Shown here one piece after another: positions 22,286 to 33,967 of a DNA stretch of 64,000 bases. The notes below the pieces were generated by a model. It was not told the origin of the DNA. It was given only the letters and a program-made list of their open reading frames with translations, and ran no database searches. Location: NCBI RefSeq assembly GCF_035594125.1, contig NC_087151.1, positions 19,174,096 through 19,238,095 of the forward strand, read 5' to 3'. The stretch comes from Scylla paramamosain (Eukaryota; Arthropoda; Malacostraca; Decapoda; Portunidae). A program made the position numbers and the translations under genes. The stretch's first letter is position 1, and every line of letters begins with the position of its first letter.

Positions 22286-25200
22286 GGAGGAGGAGGCAGT
22301 AGACACCTGCCAAAACGATAATTACTCCCAGTGAGGTCTAAAGCACTGTTCAGGGGGTGCTGTGAACTTATCATTAAACCCAGCTGTGACCTCACTGAAC
22401 GTTTCCCTTTGTGTCTCACAATACAAGGGGGCAGTCACAGCCTGTCCTCTAAAGACAACTCTCTTCCTCCACACAAAACTACAAGCACCTAATAACACAC
22501 ACACCCTTCACTCAAAAAGTTTAAAATCATCATGGTGACTCCTACACCAGCCTCGGAGTCCCCATCTGGGGAGGGGACCATAAATGTCCCCAGGTCGGAC
22601 TGCCTTTCTGTCGACGACCCTAAGTGTCTTGACACCCCCCTCAACTTTTTCTTCATTAACTTCTGCAACATTCACGGTCTAAGATATAATTTTTAATCTG
22701 TAGAACACCACCTCTCCTCTTCTAAACCTCATCTTGTTTTCCTCACTGAAACTCAGGTGTCTGAGGCAACTGACAGTAGCCCCTTTACTGTTCCCTCCTA
22801 CTTTCTCTATCCTCATTTTTGATCCAAAGCTTGATGCTGCATTTATGTGCGCAATGACTTAACCTGCTCTCGTGCCCACGCTCTTGAATCTTCCGAGTTT
22901 TCCACCATCTGGCTATGACTACAGAGTCACTCTCATACTAAATTTATCTGTGCTGTATACCTCTCTCCTAACTCCTCTGACTATAAGAAATTCTTTGACT
23001 ACTTAACTTCCAAAGTGGAGCACATTCTGACCTTCTTCCCTTTTGCAGAGATCTCCATTCTTGGAGATTTCAATGTTCACCACCAGCTTTGGCCTTCCTC
23101 TCCCTTCACTGACCATCCTGGTGAACTAGCCTACAACTTTGCTATCCTCCATGACCTAGAGCAATTGGTGCAACACCCTACTCGTATTCCTGACCGTCTT
23201 GGAGATACGCCCAACATTCTTGACCTTTTCCTGACCTCTAATCCTTCTGCTTATGCTGTCACCCTTTCTTCTCCGTTGGGCTCCTCCGATCACAATCTCA
23301 TATCTTTATCTTGTCCTATCACTCCAATCCCTCCTCAGGATCCCCCTAAGCGAAGGTGCCTCTGGCGTTTTGCTTCTGCTAGTTGGGGGACCTGAGGAGG
23401 TATTTTGCTGATTTTCCTTGGAATGACTACTGCTTCCGTGTCAGAGACCCATCTTTGTGTGCTGAGCGCATAACAGAGGTGATAGTGTCTGGCATGGAGG
23501 CGTACATTCCTCACTCTTTTTCTCGTCCTAAACCTTCTAAACCTTGGTTTAACACAGCTTGTTCTCGTGCTATACATGATAGAGAGGTGGCCCACAAAAG
23601 GTACTTAAGCCTTCCATCACCAGAATCTCATGCACTTTATATTTCTGCCCGGAACCATGCCAAGTCTGTTCTCCAACTAGCCAAAAACTCCTTCATTAAC
23701 AGAAAATGTCAAAACCTTTCAAGATCTAACTCCCCTCGTGATTTCTGGCATCTAGCCAAAAATATCTCCAATAACTTTGCTTCTTCTTCTTTCCCTCCTC
23801 TACTTCAACCAGATGGCACCACTGCTATCACATCTATTTCTAAAGGTGAACTCTTTGCTCAGACCTTTGCTAAAAACACTACCTTGGATGATTCTGGGCT
23901 TGTTCCTCCCTCTCCTCCACCCTCTGACTACTTCATGCCACCTATTAAAATTCTTCGCAATGATGTTTTCGATGCCCTCGCTGGCCTAAACCCTCGGAAG
24001 GCTTACGAACCTGATGGGGTCCCTCCTATTGTTCTCCGAAACTGTGCCTCCGTGCTTGCACCTTGCCTAGTCAAACTCTTTCAGCTCTGTCTGTCAACAT
24101 CTACCTTTCCTTCTTGCTGGAAGTTTGCCTACATTCAACCTGTTCCTAAAAAGGGTGACCATTCTAATCCCTCAAACTACCGTCCTATTGCTTTAATTTC
24201 CTGCCTATCTAAAGTTTTTGAATCTATCCTCAACAGGAAGATTCTTAAACATCTATCACTTCACAACCTTCTATCTGATCGCCAGTATGGGTTCCATCAA
24301 GGCTGCTCTACTGGTGATCTTCTGGCTTTCCTTACTGAATCTTGGTCATCCTCTTTTAGAGACTGGTCAAACTTTTGCTGTTGCCTTGGACATATCAAAA
24401 GCCTTTGATAGAGTCTGGCACAAAGCTTTGATTTCCAAACTACCCTCCTACAGTTTCTATCCTTCTCTCTGTAACTTCATCTCAAGTTTTCCTTTCTGAC
24501 CGTTCTATTGCTGCTGTGGTAGACAGTCACTGTTCTTCTCCTAAATCTATTAACAGTGGTGTTCCTCAGGGTTCTGTCCTGTCACCCACTCTCTTCTTAT
24601 TATTCATTAATGATCTTCTAAACCAAACTTCTTGTCTTATCCACTCCTACGCCGATGATACCACCCTGCACTTTTCCACGTCTTTTCATAGACGTCCAAC
24701 CCTTCAGGAGGTAAACATATCACGCAGGGAAGCCACAGAAAGCCTGACTTCTGATCTTTTTAAAATTTCTGATTGGGGCAGAGCAAACTTGGTATTGTTC
24801 AATGCCTCAAAAACTCAATTCCTCCATCTATCAACTCGACACAACCTTCCAGACAACTATCCCCTCTTCTTCAATGACACTCAACTGTCCCCCTCTTCTA
24901 CACTGAACATCCTCGGTCTGTCCTTTACTTATAATCTGAATTGGAAACTTCACATCTCATCTCTAAGCTAAAACAGCTTCTATGAAGTTAGGTGTTCTGA
25001 GACGTCTCCGCCAGTTTTTCTCACCCCCCCAGCTGCTAACTCTGTACAAGGGCCTTATCCGTCCATGTATGGAGTATGCTTCACATGTCTGGGGGGGGTT
25101 CCACTCATACTGCTCTTCTAGACAGGGTGGAATCAAAAGCTTTTCATCTCATCAACTCCTCTCCTCTAACTGACTGTCTTCAGCCTCTCTCTCACTGCCG

Positions 25201-25597
25201 CAATGTTGCATATCTAGCTGTCTTCTACCGCTATTTTCATGCTAACTGCTCTTCTGATCTTGCTAACTGCATGCCTCCCCTCCTTCCGCAGCCTCGCTGC
25301 ACAAGACTTACTTCTTTCTCTCACTCCTATTCTGTCCACCTCTCTAACGAAAGAGTTAACCAGTATTCTCAGTCATCCCTTTCTCTGGTAAACTCTGGAA
25401 CTCCCTGCCTGCTTCTGTATTTCCACCTTCCTATGACTTGAATTCCTTCAAGAGGGAGGTTTCAAGACACTTATCCACCAATTTTTGACCACTGCTTTGA
25501 CCCTTTTATGGGAGTGGCATTTTAGTGGGCATTTTTTTTTTATTAGAGTTTTGTTGCCCTTGGCCAGTGTCCTTTCTACATAAAAAAAAAAAAAAAG
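22286..25597 (+). mobile_element. Full-length family B LINE, inserted in an antisense B copy
   Basis: It starts AGGAGGAGGCAGTAGACACC, the same start as the copy at 49128, and ends in GTTGCCCTTGGCCAGTGTCC plus a poly(A) run at 25583-25597. It is about 3.3 kb with a 5' UTR of about 245 bp and one APE-RT reading frame. Antisense B sequence on both sides is continuous across it (GTTTTTGGCTAGG on the left, CAGAAGTCATGAG on the right). It therefore inserted into an older copy. Confidence 0.9.
22531..25480 (+). pseudogene. Family B LINE ORF (APE endonuclease-RT), broken
   Basis: Endonuclease: [11 protein letters not shown] near 22645, then [12 protein letters not shown] (23015-23395) and [13 protein letters not shown]: 23383-24408 (YRPIALISCLSKVFESI, QYGFHQGCSTGD), then 24400-24971 ([28 protein letters not shown], catalytic YADDTTLHF). 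The C-terminus, 24982-25441, ends near 25480. Compared with the copy at 49367 it has at least two in-frame TGA codons (near 22819 and 22916), a 1-nt loss near 23390, a 2-nt loss near 24365, a 1-nt gain near 24967 and an 8-G run at 25091-25098 where 7 G would keep the frame. Confidence 0.87.
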
Positions 25598-26668
25598 GCA
25601 ACAGAAGTCATGAGTTGATTTAGATCTTGAAAGATTTTGACACTTCCTATTAATGAAGAAGTTTTTGGCTAGTTGGAGAACATAGTTGGCATGATTTTGG
25701 GCAGAAATATGAAGCCCATGAGATTCAGGTGATAGAAGGCTCAAGTACCTTTTGTAGGCCACCTCTCTATCATGTATAATATGAGAACAGACTGTTAAAC
25801 TAGGATTTGGAAGGTTTATGTGGAAAGAAAGAGTGAGGAATGTAGTGTCTCCATGCCAGACACTATCAATCCATTGTTATATGCTCAGCGCACACAGATG
25901 TGTCTCTGACATGGAAGCTGTAGTCATTCTAAGGAAAATCTGCGTAATACCTCCTCAGGTCTCCCCATTTAGCAGAGGCAAAACCCCAGAGGCACCTCTG
26001 CTTTGCAGGATCCTGAGGAGGATTGAAGAGATAGAACAAGATACAGATATGAGATTGTGATCGGAGGAGCATAAACAGGATTAGAGGTTAGGAAAAGGTC
26101 AAGAATATTGGGTGTGTCTCCAAGACGGTCAGGAATCCGAGTAGGGTGTCACATCAATTGCTCTAGGTCATGGAGGATAGCAGAGTTAAAGGATGGTCAA
26201 TGAAGGGAGAGGAAAGGCAAAGCTAGTGGTGAACATTGAAGTCTCCAAGAATGGAGATCTCCGCAAAAGGGAAGAGAGAATATGCTCCACTTTGAAAGTT
26301 AAGTAGTCAAAGAATTTGTTATAGTCAGAGTAGTTAGGTGAGAGGTATACAGCACAGATAAACTTAATTTGAGAGTGACTCTGTAGTCATAGCTAGATGA
26401 TGGAAAACCTGGAAGATTCAAGAGCATAGGCATGAGAGCAGGTTAAGTAATTGTGCACACAAATGCAACATCCAGCTTTGGATTGAAAATGAGGATAAAG
26501 AAAGTAGGAGGGAACAGAAAAGGGGCTACTCTCAGCTGCCTCAGACACTTGTGTTTCAGTGAGGAAAAGAAGATGAGGTTTAGTAGAGGAGAGGTGGTGG
26601 TCTACAGATTGAATTCTAGATCTTAGACCATGAATATTGTGGTTAAAGATATAATTTTCAATCTGTAG
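25598..26668 (-). mobile_element. Family B LINE, antisense, right half of the split copy
   Basis: It continues the copy that stops at 22285: linker (25620-25780), endonuclease region (26000-26450) with antisense GDFNVHH near 26240, and the N-terminal NIHGL region near 26630. At its far end 26646-26668 reads in the opposite (sense) orientation, AAGATATAATTTTCAATCTG. The same piece is therefore present both ways, a small snap-back at the 5' end of the copy. Confidence 0.85.
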
Positions 26669-27380
26669 TGTCTCTGATTACTGTTCTCATTTCCCTCCCT
26701 TGTAAATAATTATTCATCTATCTCAATGTTGCTCCCTTTAGTCCTCCTCTATTCTCTAACTTCAACATAAGACTTTTATGGGGAACTTTGTTAAATGCCT
26801 TTTTTGAGATCCAGGTATTACTCTCATATAGAAGATCAGTAGATTCCTGAGACATAATCTCCCTTTCCTGAATTCAAATTCCATTTCTGTGATTATCTTC
26901 ATCTTTTAGATATTGCACTCATTTATATTTAATTACTATTTCACAAAGCTTGCATACCATGCTTGTTAGTATCACCAGTCTATGATTTAATGGTTCCATT
27001 TTATTTCCCCTTTATATATTGGCACTATGTTAGCTCTTTTCCTTTCCCTTGGTACTTTTACTTCTTTCAATGAGCTGTTGAGTGGGTTCCTTTGTTTTTT
27101 CACTTCATTCTTTTAATATCAACCTAATTACTTGATCTGGTCCCATAACTTTCCTAACATCCAGCTCTTCCAGCAGTTTCTTAATTTCTTGTCTCTTTAT
27201 TTGTATTTCCCATATTCCCTCATTCTGTGACAGCATTTATGGTGCCACAAAATTGGTTTCCCTTGAAAACTTTCATTCATTAGTTCACTCATCTCAGTAG
27301 TTTCTTAAATTCTTCCTTCTTTTTATAATTTGTTTATGCCATTCCTATGTTTCATTTTCCCTTTTACATATCTGTAGAAA
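26669..27380 (-). mobile_element. Family A LINE fragment, antisense, RT region
   Basis: Read on the minus strand: near 27140 the linker (GPDQVI-like), near 27000-27050 KVPREWKRANIVPIYKG, near 26960 decayed NYRPVSL, near 26790 DLKKAFNKVPHKS. No 3' end is present. One end abuts the antisense B half and the other the 3' end of another antisense B copy. Many stops. Confidence 0.75.
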
Positions 27381-29530
27381 AGTTCTTTTGTGTAGGAGGG
27401 ACACCAGCCAGGTGGAACAAAAACCCAATAAAAAAAGGTCCACTGAGATGCCAGTCCCTGAATAGGGTCCAAAGCAGTAGTCAAAAATTAAAGGATAAGT
27501 GCCTTTAAACCTCCCTCTTGAAGGAATTCAGGTCATAGGAAGGCGGAAATACAAAAGCATTCAGAGAGTTCCAGAGTTTACCAGAGAAAGGGATGAATGA
27601 TTGAGAATACTGGTTAACTCTTGCATTAGAGAGGTGGACAAAATATGGGTGAGAGAAAAAGAGTCTTGTGCAGCAAGGCTGCAGGAGGAGAGGAGACATG
27701 CAGTCAGCAAGATCAGAAGAGAAGTTAGCATGAAAAAAGTGGTAGAAGATAACAAGAGGTGCAACATTGTGGTGACAAGAAGAGGGGGAGAGTTGAGTGT
27801 CAGTGAAGAAGAGGGGATAGTTGTCTGGAAGGTTGTGTCAAGTTGACAGATGGGGGAATTGAGTTTTTGAAGCACTGAACAATACTATGTTTGCACTGCC
27901 CCAGTCAGAAATTTTAGAGAGATCAGAAGTCAGACATTCTGTGGCTTCCCTGCATGAACTGTTTACTTCCTGAAGGGTTGGACATCTGTGAAAAGATGGA
28001 AAAGTGCAGGATGGTATCATCAGCATAAGGGTGAATAGGACAGGATGTTTGGTTTAGAAGATCAATGATGAATAACAGGAAGAGAGTGGGTGACAGGACA
28101 GAGCCCTGAAGAACATCACTGTTAATAGATTTAGGAGAAGAATGGTGACCATCTACCACAGCAGCAATAGAACAGTCAGAAATTAAACTTGAGATAAAGT
28201 TACAGAGAGAAAGATAGAAGCTGTAGTAGGGTAGTCTGGAAATTAAAGCCTTCTGCCAGACTATCAAAAGCTTTTGATATATCTAGGGCAACAACAAAAG
28301 TTTCACCAAAATCTTTAAAAGCGAATGACCAAGAATCAGTAAGGAAAGCCAGGAGTTCATCAGTAGAGCGGCCTTAATGGAACCCACACTGGTGATCAGA
28401 TAGAAGAAGGCTGTGAAATGATAGATGTTTAAGAATCTTCCTGTTAAGGATAGATTAAAAAACCTTGCATAGGCAGGAAATTAAAACAATAGGAGGATAG
28501 TTTGAGGGATTTGAATGGTCACCCTTTTTGGGAACAGTCTTAATGTAGCCAAACTTCTAGCAAGAAGGAAAGGTAGATGTTGACAGACAGAGCTGAAAGA
28601 GTTTGACTAATTAAGGTGCAAGCACGGAGGCACAGTTTCGGAGAACAATAGAAGGGATCCCATCAGGTACATGAGCCTTCTGAGGGTTTAGTCCAGTGAG
28701 GGCATGGAAAACATTGTGAAGAATTTTAATAGGTAGCATGAAGTAGTCAGAGGATGGAGGAGAGGGAGGAACAAGCCCTGAATTATCCAAGGTAGAGTTT
28801 TTTGCAAAGGTTTGAGGGAAGAATTATTCACCTTTAGAGATAAATATGATAGCAGTGGTGCCATTTGGTTGAAATAAAGGAGGAAAAAAAGAAGAAGCAA
28901 AGTTACTGGAGATGTTTTTGGCTAGGTGCCAGAAGTCATGAGGGGAGTTAGATCCTGAAAGATTTTGAGACACTATTAATGAAGGAGTTTTTGGCTAGTT
29001 GGGAAGCAGGCTTGGTATGGTTCTAGGCAGAAATATAAAGTGTATGAGATTCTGGTGATGGAAGGCTCAAGTATCTTTTGTGGGCTACCTCTCTATCATG
29101 TATAGCACAAGAACAGGCTGTGTCAAACCAAGGTTTAGAAGCTTTAGGTCGAGAAAAGGAGTGAGGAATATACGCCTCCATGCCAGACACTATCACATCT
29201 GTTATGCACTCATCACACAGAAACAGTAGTCATTCCAAGGAAAATCAGCATAATACCTCCTCAGGTTCCCCCAATTAGTAGTGGCAAAATGCCAGAGGCA
29301 CCTCTGCTTAGTGGGATCCTGAGGAGAAATTGGAGAGATTGGACAAGATATAGATATGAGATTGTGATTGGAGGAGCCCAACAGAGAAGATAGGATAACA
29401 GCACAAGCAGAAGGATTAGAAGTTAGGAAAAGGTCAAGAATGTTGGCTGTTTCTTCAAGATGGTCAGGAACAAAAGTAGGGTGTTGTACGAAATGCTCTA
29501 GATTGTGAAGGATAGCAAAGTTAATCACTT
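27381..29530 (-). mobile_element. Family B LINE, antisense, 5'-truncated
   Basis: The 3' end is near 27385-27440 in antisense (no long poly(A) left). C-terminus: 27505-27875; RT: 27838-28267 ([28 protein letters not shown]) and 28260-28560; linker: 28688-28900; endonuclease C-terminal part: 29202-29530 ([11 protein letters not shown]). It breaks off at 29527 within the endonuclease. Internal losses are visible, for example the RT-to-C-terminus stretch near 27790 joins segments about 300 bp apart. Confidence 0.85.
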
Positions 29531-29610
29531 CACTCAAGATGCTTAAAAATGCGCATTGTTCATATATGGCATAAGCTTGCAAGCAGTAACATCTAATTTC
29601 TAATACTATA

Positions 29611-29761
<151 letters not shown>

Positions 29762-29820
29762 ACCCTTCAGTTGTCATAGAAATATGAGGCAGGAGTTGTT
29801 GTTTTTCTGAGTGTAAGTAG

Positions 29821-29904
<84 letters not shown>

Positions 29905-29916
29905 CACGCACACACG
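29821..29916. repeat. (AC)n microsatellite
   Basis: 96 bp of AC with two CACGCAC interruptions at the right end. No family A tail precedes it. Confidence 0.97.
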
Positions 29917-30109
29917 ATTTGAGGTGGTTGGAGGGTAGTAAATTACAGACGAGGTGGTGATGGGTGAAGGAGGAATAAATGGTGAGGGAAGGGAAGGCGA
30001 TGGTATAAGAAAAGAAATAAGTGGGCAGCTGTGTGTTTATGCACTTGAGTGAGTTGCAAGGAATGAGCCAGGGAGGAGGACGGGAACTGTCACTGTCTTC
30101 CCTTTCTGG

Positions 30110-30112
<3 letters not shown>

Positions 30113-30181
<69 letters not shown>
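30113..30181. repeat. (GA)n microsatellite
   Basis: About 69 bp of GA. Three microsatellites (CT, AC, GA) lie within 570 bp. Confidence 0.97.
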
Positions 30182-30185
<4 letters not shown>

Positions 30186-30479
30186 TAGGGAAGGGGGAGG
30201 GAGAGGAGGTTAAGAGGGAAAGGAATGAACAAGGGAAGGGGAGAGCTGTACCCCCCACGTAAGTCTCTCCTCCTTGGTGGAAAAGGGTTTAGGATGAAGA
30301 GAAGGATAAGGGATACTGAAGATAAGGGAAGGATCATAGGGGGGGGAAACTATGAGTCTTCCTCATTCTGGATAGAGGGTGGGGTATGGGGTAGCTCCTT
30401 AGGAAATTGTTTGTTAGTTTGTACATTTACTTTGGAATGAACACATTGGTTTTTCCTCAATTGATTTAGCAATAAAAGT
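30182..30479. other. Purine-rich unassigned DNA
   Basis: G/A-rich, no coding support. It precedes the end of the BEL/Pao-like gag relic. Confidence 0.5.
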
Positions 30480-32440
30480 TCTACTTCCTCTATTCTTTGT
30501 CATGTGTTTGATTCCCTTGGTTTCCATTTGGCTGCTTTTCTTTCAGTTTTATTCCAGTCATTTACTTCCCTATTTACTGAATACCGGGAAACAAAGGGAT
30601 TGCTTGCTCCTTTTGCTTCCTTCTGGATAAATTTACATAACATTTCAAAGGATGGGTGGTGCTCTTCATCACTACTAGTTACTGTTAGTGTCGAGATATT
30701 TCATTACTTGTTTTCTTCAGTCATGAACCCTATGATCAGGGAGTTTTGTTAGCATCTTTTTCTGCTCCCTAGGGTCGACCAGAAATGACAAATGAGCAGT
30801 GTGTTTCATTGCAGCTAGGCAGCATTTCAAAAAATCTGAGAATGGTGTTAAGGCTGGACCATTATGCTGAGAAATTGATAGCCAATTCATTAACTTTCTT
30901 GTGTAAGCATCAGCTATGATACTTTTGTTTCCAAATCTCTCCCTAAAAATTTCCTTTGCCTGCCCATAGTCAGCATCAGAGTGCTTATGTCAATGTCCCC
31001 TTGTCCTGTGACTCACTCTTGTTCTGGTCTTATGTGGAGCCAATTTCTTGCTTGTGGTTCGAGTTCTTACTGTAGCTGCACCAGCAGGTTTTCATTAGCT
31101 CTCAGGTGATCCGTTTTACTGATCACACCCATCATCGTAGGGTCAAGGAAAGGCTGTTCTCTCTCTGACATTTATTGATGAGGCAGGCATGACCATAACC
31201 ATTAACATTTTAATAGCATCCTCTGCCTCACCAGTTGTATACTTGTTTAAGTAGGCAAGTCTCTCTCTCTATTACTAGAAGTTCTAGATTCTACATAAGT
31301 TTCAAAGTTTTTCATCCAACTTGGAAACTCAATGGGTTCTCCACAAAAAATGTTAGCTTTTACTGGAGGGAGGCTCCACTTGGGGTCAAGCATGTTAATT
31401 GCAAAATTTCTCATGGGATGGGAAGAGGCTTGACAAATCTGTCTCACATTATTGTTATCATTAGGCATGTTGACATTATGAGTGTGTCTATGAGAACATG
31501 GTACAAAACTTTGACCTGTAGGGTTGAGATTCATTGCTTGAGGTTCACTAACTGTTTGTCTATCTACTTCATTTGTCATCAATTCATTATCTCTGTTGCA
31601 GGAGATAGGCTCCTGTAGGTCATGGAGTGTAACATATTTGTGAGGCATGGCATTGTCACTTTGTTGATTTGCAGTTGCCTGTTTGCCTGTGCTTTCATTT
31701 CATTTTGTGACTACATATTGTTGAAGGTAACTGCTTCCCTACACTTTCATCATCATCTGGAAGCATTTTTACTTCTTCAGTTAAGCTAAGAGCATTAAGT
31801 TCTGCTAAATCTCTCTTTCTTTTTCTTTGATAACATTGCCTGGTCTCTAGCTAACATAGCTTCTACCTCTGCTAAACTATCATGATATTCCATTTCCTTT
31901 CTAAGTCTGGCTACCCTTGCTGCTGCTTCTTGCTTTCTTTGTGCTGATGAATATGATAAAGTAGATGAGACTCTAGAATATCTAAACTATTTGCTAGTAC
32001 AAATTGATCCTTTGTCATTCTTTAACTCTCTCTTTTTACATTCTATACTTTCTAATATTTCATGGTGAACTCGTTAGTTGTGTTCCAGTTCCTTCTTTAG
32101 CTCCTCTGACCTTTCTGGCTCTAGTTCCACCAGTTTTGTGTATTCTGCATAAATACTTCTTTCTCTACTTCTTTATTTGTCATGGGCTCTAATTCAAAGA
32201 GGCTAATTACAATGTTTTGTCTTTTCCTAATTTTGCTGGTAACATTGCTTCATTTACGTTTACAGGACTCTGCTCTTCCTTTGGTTACACTGACTTGATA
32301 TTCCCTTCCTTTATTGGTCAGCACTTGTCCCCTGACACTAACTTCTCCATTATAAGCTTGACCCTTGTCCACTTGCTCCTCCTCACCTTCCCCAAGGCCA
32401 TTTACAGCACTAATTTCCACAGTATCAGACATATCTAATG
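30480..32440 (-). pseudogene. BEL/Pao-like LTR retrotransposon gag relic
   Basis: On the minus strand, an N-terminal acidic/charged segment lies at 32250-32440, then a Lys/Glu-rich decayed coiled-coil region, then 31247-31648 with the gag core (DPKWSLPPVKANIFCGEP, FPSWMKNFETYVES). It continues as LAYLNKYTTGEAEDAIKMLM to about 31199, is interrupted by a 216-bp insert (30983-31198), and resumes with DADYGQAKEIFRERFGNKS and FSDFLKCCLAAM down to about 30480. The order (LP..NGD/E..W..F.....I, YL..Y..GEA, A...L..RFG, L..FSDFL) is that of BEL/Pao gag (DUF1759 type). It packaged element RNA in the parent. Frameshifts and stops make it dead. No pol was found beside it. Confidence 0.72.
30983..31198. 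repeat. 216-bp repeat, copy 1, inserted inside the gag relic
   Basis: Identical as read to 32675-32890. It splits the gag reading (AIKMLM before, DADYGQAKEIF after). Its ends are weakly inverted: TTATGTCAATGTCC at one end and, reverse complemented, TTATGGTCATGCC at the other. This is compatible with a small MITE; no target duplication is evident. Confidence 0.75.
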
Positions 32441-32674
32441 ATTTAATTGTGTCAATACTGAGACATTGAAAGAGCAATTAAAATTACCACTCTAATACTA
32501 GGTAATCTGAGTAATTTTCCTTCACTTAGGTTAATTCAGTGCACATACATATTATTATACTTTCTTGTCTGTGACTATGGGTTCTACAAAATGGTGGTGA
32601 GGCACTGTGGGTAGAAAGGAATGGTTGTCGTCAAGGGTAGAGCTGAACCTGAGGCCTCAGAGGTCAACCGATTG

Positions 32675-32890
32675 GCTTATGTCAATGTCCCCTTGTCCTG
32701 TGACTCACTCTTGTTCTGGTCTTATGTGGAGCCAATTTCTTGCTTGTGGTTCGAGTTCTTACTGTAGCTGCACCAGCAGGTTTTCATTAGCTCTCAGGTG
32801 ATCCGTTTTACTGATCACACCCATCATCGTAGGGTCAAGGAAAGGCTGTTCTCTCTCTGACATTTATTGATGAGGCAGGCATGACCATAA
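32675..32890. repeat. 216-bp repeat, copy 2, upstream of the gag relic
   Basis: Same orientation and sequence as 30983-31198, 1,692 bp away, with unrelated flanks (GGTCAACCGATTG left, GAACTGCGAAC right). It lies in the expected leader/LTR zone of the minus-strand BEL/Pao relic. Confidence 0.8.
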
Positions 32891-33250
32891 GAACTGCGAA
32901 CAAGTTCTCGGTCTCAATTACTTATAAAATAACATTACACTCTGATATCAAACACTTCCAACATATTACAGTATTCATTAACAACACATGCAATCAACTT
33001 GGCACTATGACAATCAGCTTTTAATACAAGATTAAAGTATTTACCTCGGTCACCTTCCTGCCCGTCTTTGTCCGAGTGTGACTTGGCCATGAGTGATGAC
33101 CGCAGGCAATCAGCAGATTAACCACACTATACTAACAAGTAAGCATCAACTAGTGGCTTTATATAGAATTGAGTACTAATACTTATGCATATTACATGTG
33201 TCTTCATGCAAGTAGGAAACTATTGAACATTTCACTTATGATTTCAGAGG
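32891..33250. other. Possible LTR or leader of the BEL/Pao relic
   Basis: AT-rich unassigned DNA beyond the second 216-bp copy. On the minus strand it holds an ATG at 33090-33088 opening 15 codons (MAKSHSDKDGQEGDR), followed by a splice-donor-like GAG/GTAAAT at 33047-33040. No second LTR was found to compare it with, so the LTR assignment is only a possibility. Confidence 0.3.
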
Positions 33251-33261
33251 AATAATGATGG

Positions 33262-33906
33262 GAGGCACATACACTTTATGTAAAGTAACAATGATTCAGG
33301 ACATACTATCACCTGAAAGACACATAAACAAGATATTTGGCTGTACATACAGCTTGTTAACAAACATTAATGTGGCATTTAACTAATTAGATAAAGAAAT
33401 GATGAAGAAAATTATAACAAGCATATGTCCTAAATTGGAATATGTAGCAGTAGTTTGGGCTCCACATAGAAAAAAAGATATATGGAAACTGGAAAGAACA
33501 TACAGAGGATAGCAGCGAAGATGGTAGCAGAATTGAAAGACTTAAGGTATGAAGAAAGAGTTGAAGAGATGGGTTTAAAACTGCAAGAGAGAAGAGAAAG
33601 AGGTGACCTGATAACAATGTACAAATTAGTAAACAATAAAGAAAGAATAGACTGAAATGACTTGGTGCCACAGATGGAGGAGGGAGAGACAGAAGAGGGG
33701 ACATAGGAAGAAAAAGAAGAGTGGATGTTCAAGCAACATCAAGAAATACAGCTTCCTATATAGAACTATTGAAATCTGGAATGATTTGAAGGAGGAGGTG
33801 GTTGCATCAAACGGTGTACACATTTAAAGAGAAACTGAATAAGTGTGGTTATGGAGACAGGACAAAATGAGCTTTGGCTCGTGCCCTGTATGATACAACT
33901 AGGTAA

Positions 33907-33964
<58 letters not shown>
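33262..33964 (+). mobile_element. Family A LINE 3' fragment
   Basis: Starts at ATGATTCAGGACATACTATC (ORF2 KDLG region) and runs through VWAPH, ELKDLRYEERVEEM and the YSFLYRTIEIWN-type block with many indels. It ends ACAACTAGGTAAATAC plus (AC)n at 33907-33964. Confidence 0.85.

Positions 33965-33967
<3 letters not shown>

Noticed and set aside
31247..31648. Possible host gene (133-codon minus frame)
   Set aside because: The motif order through neighbouring frames is that of BEL/Pao gag, so it was assigned to a retrotransposon relic.
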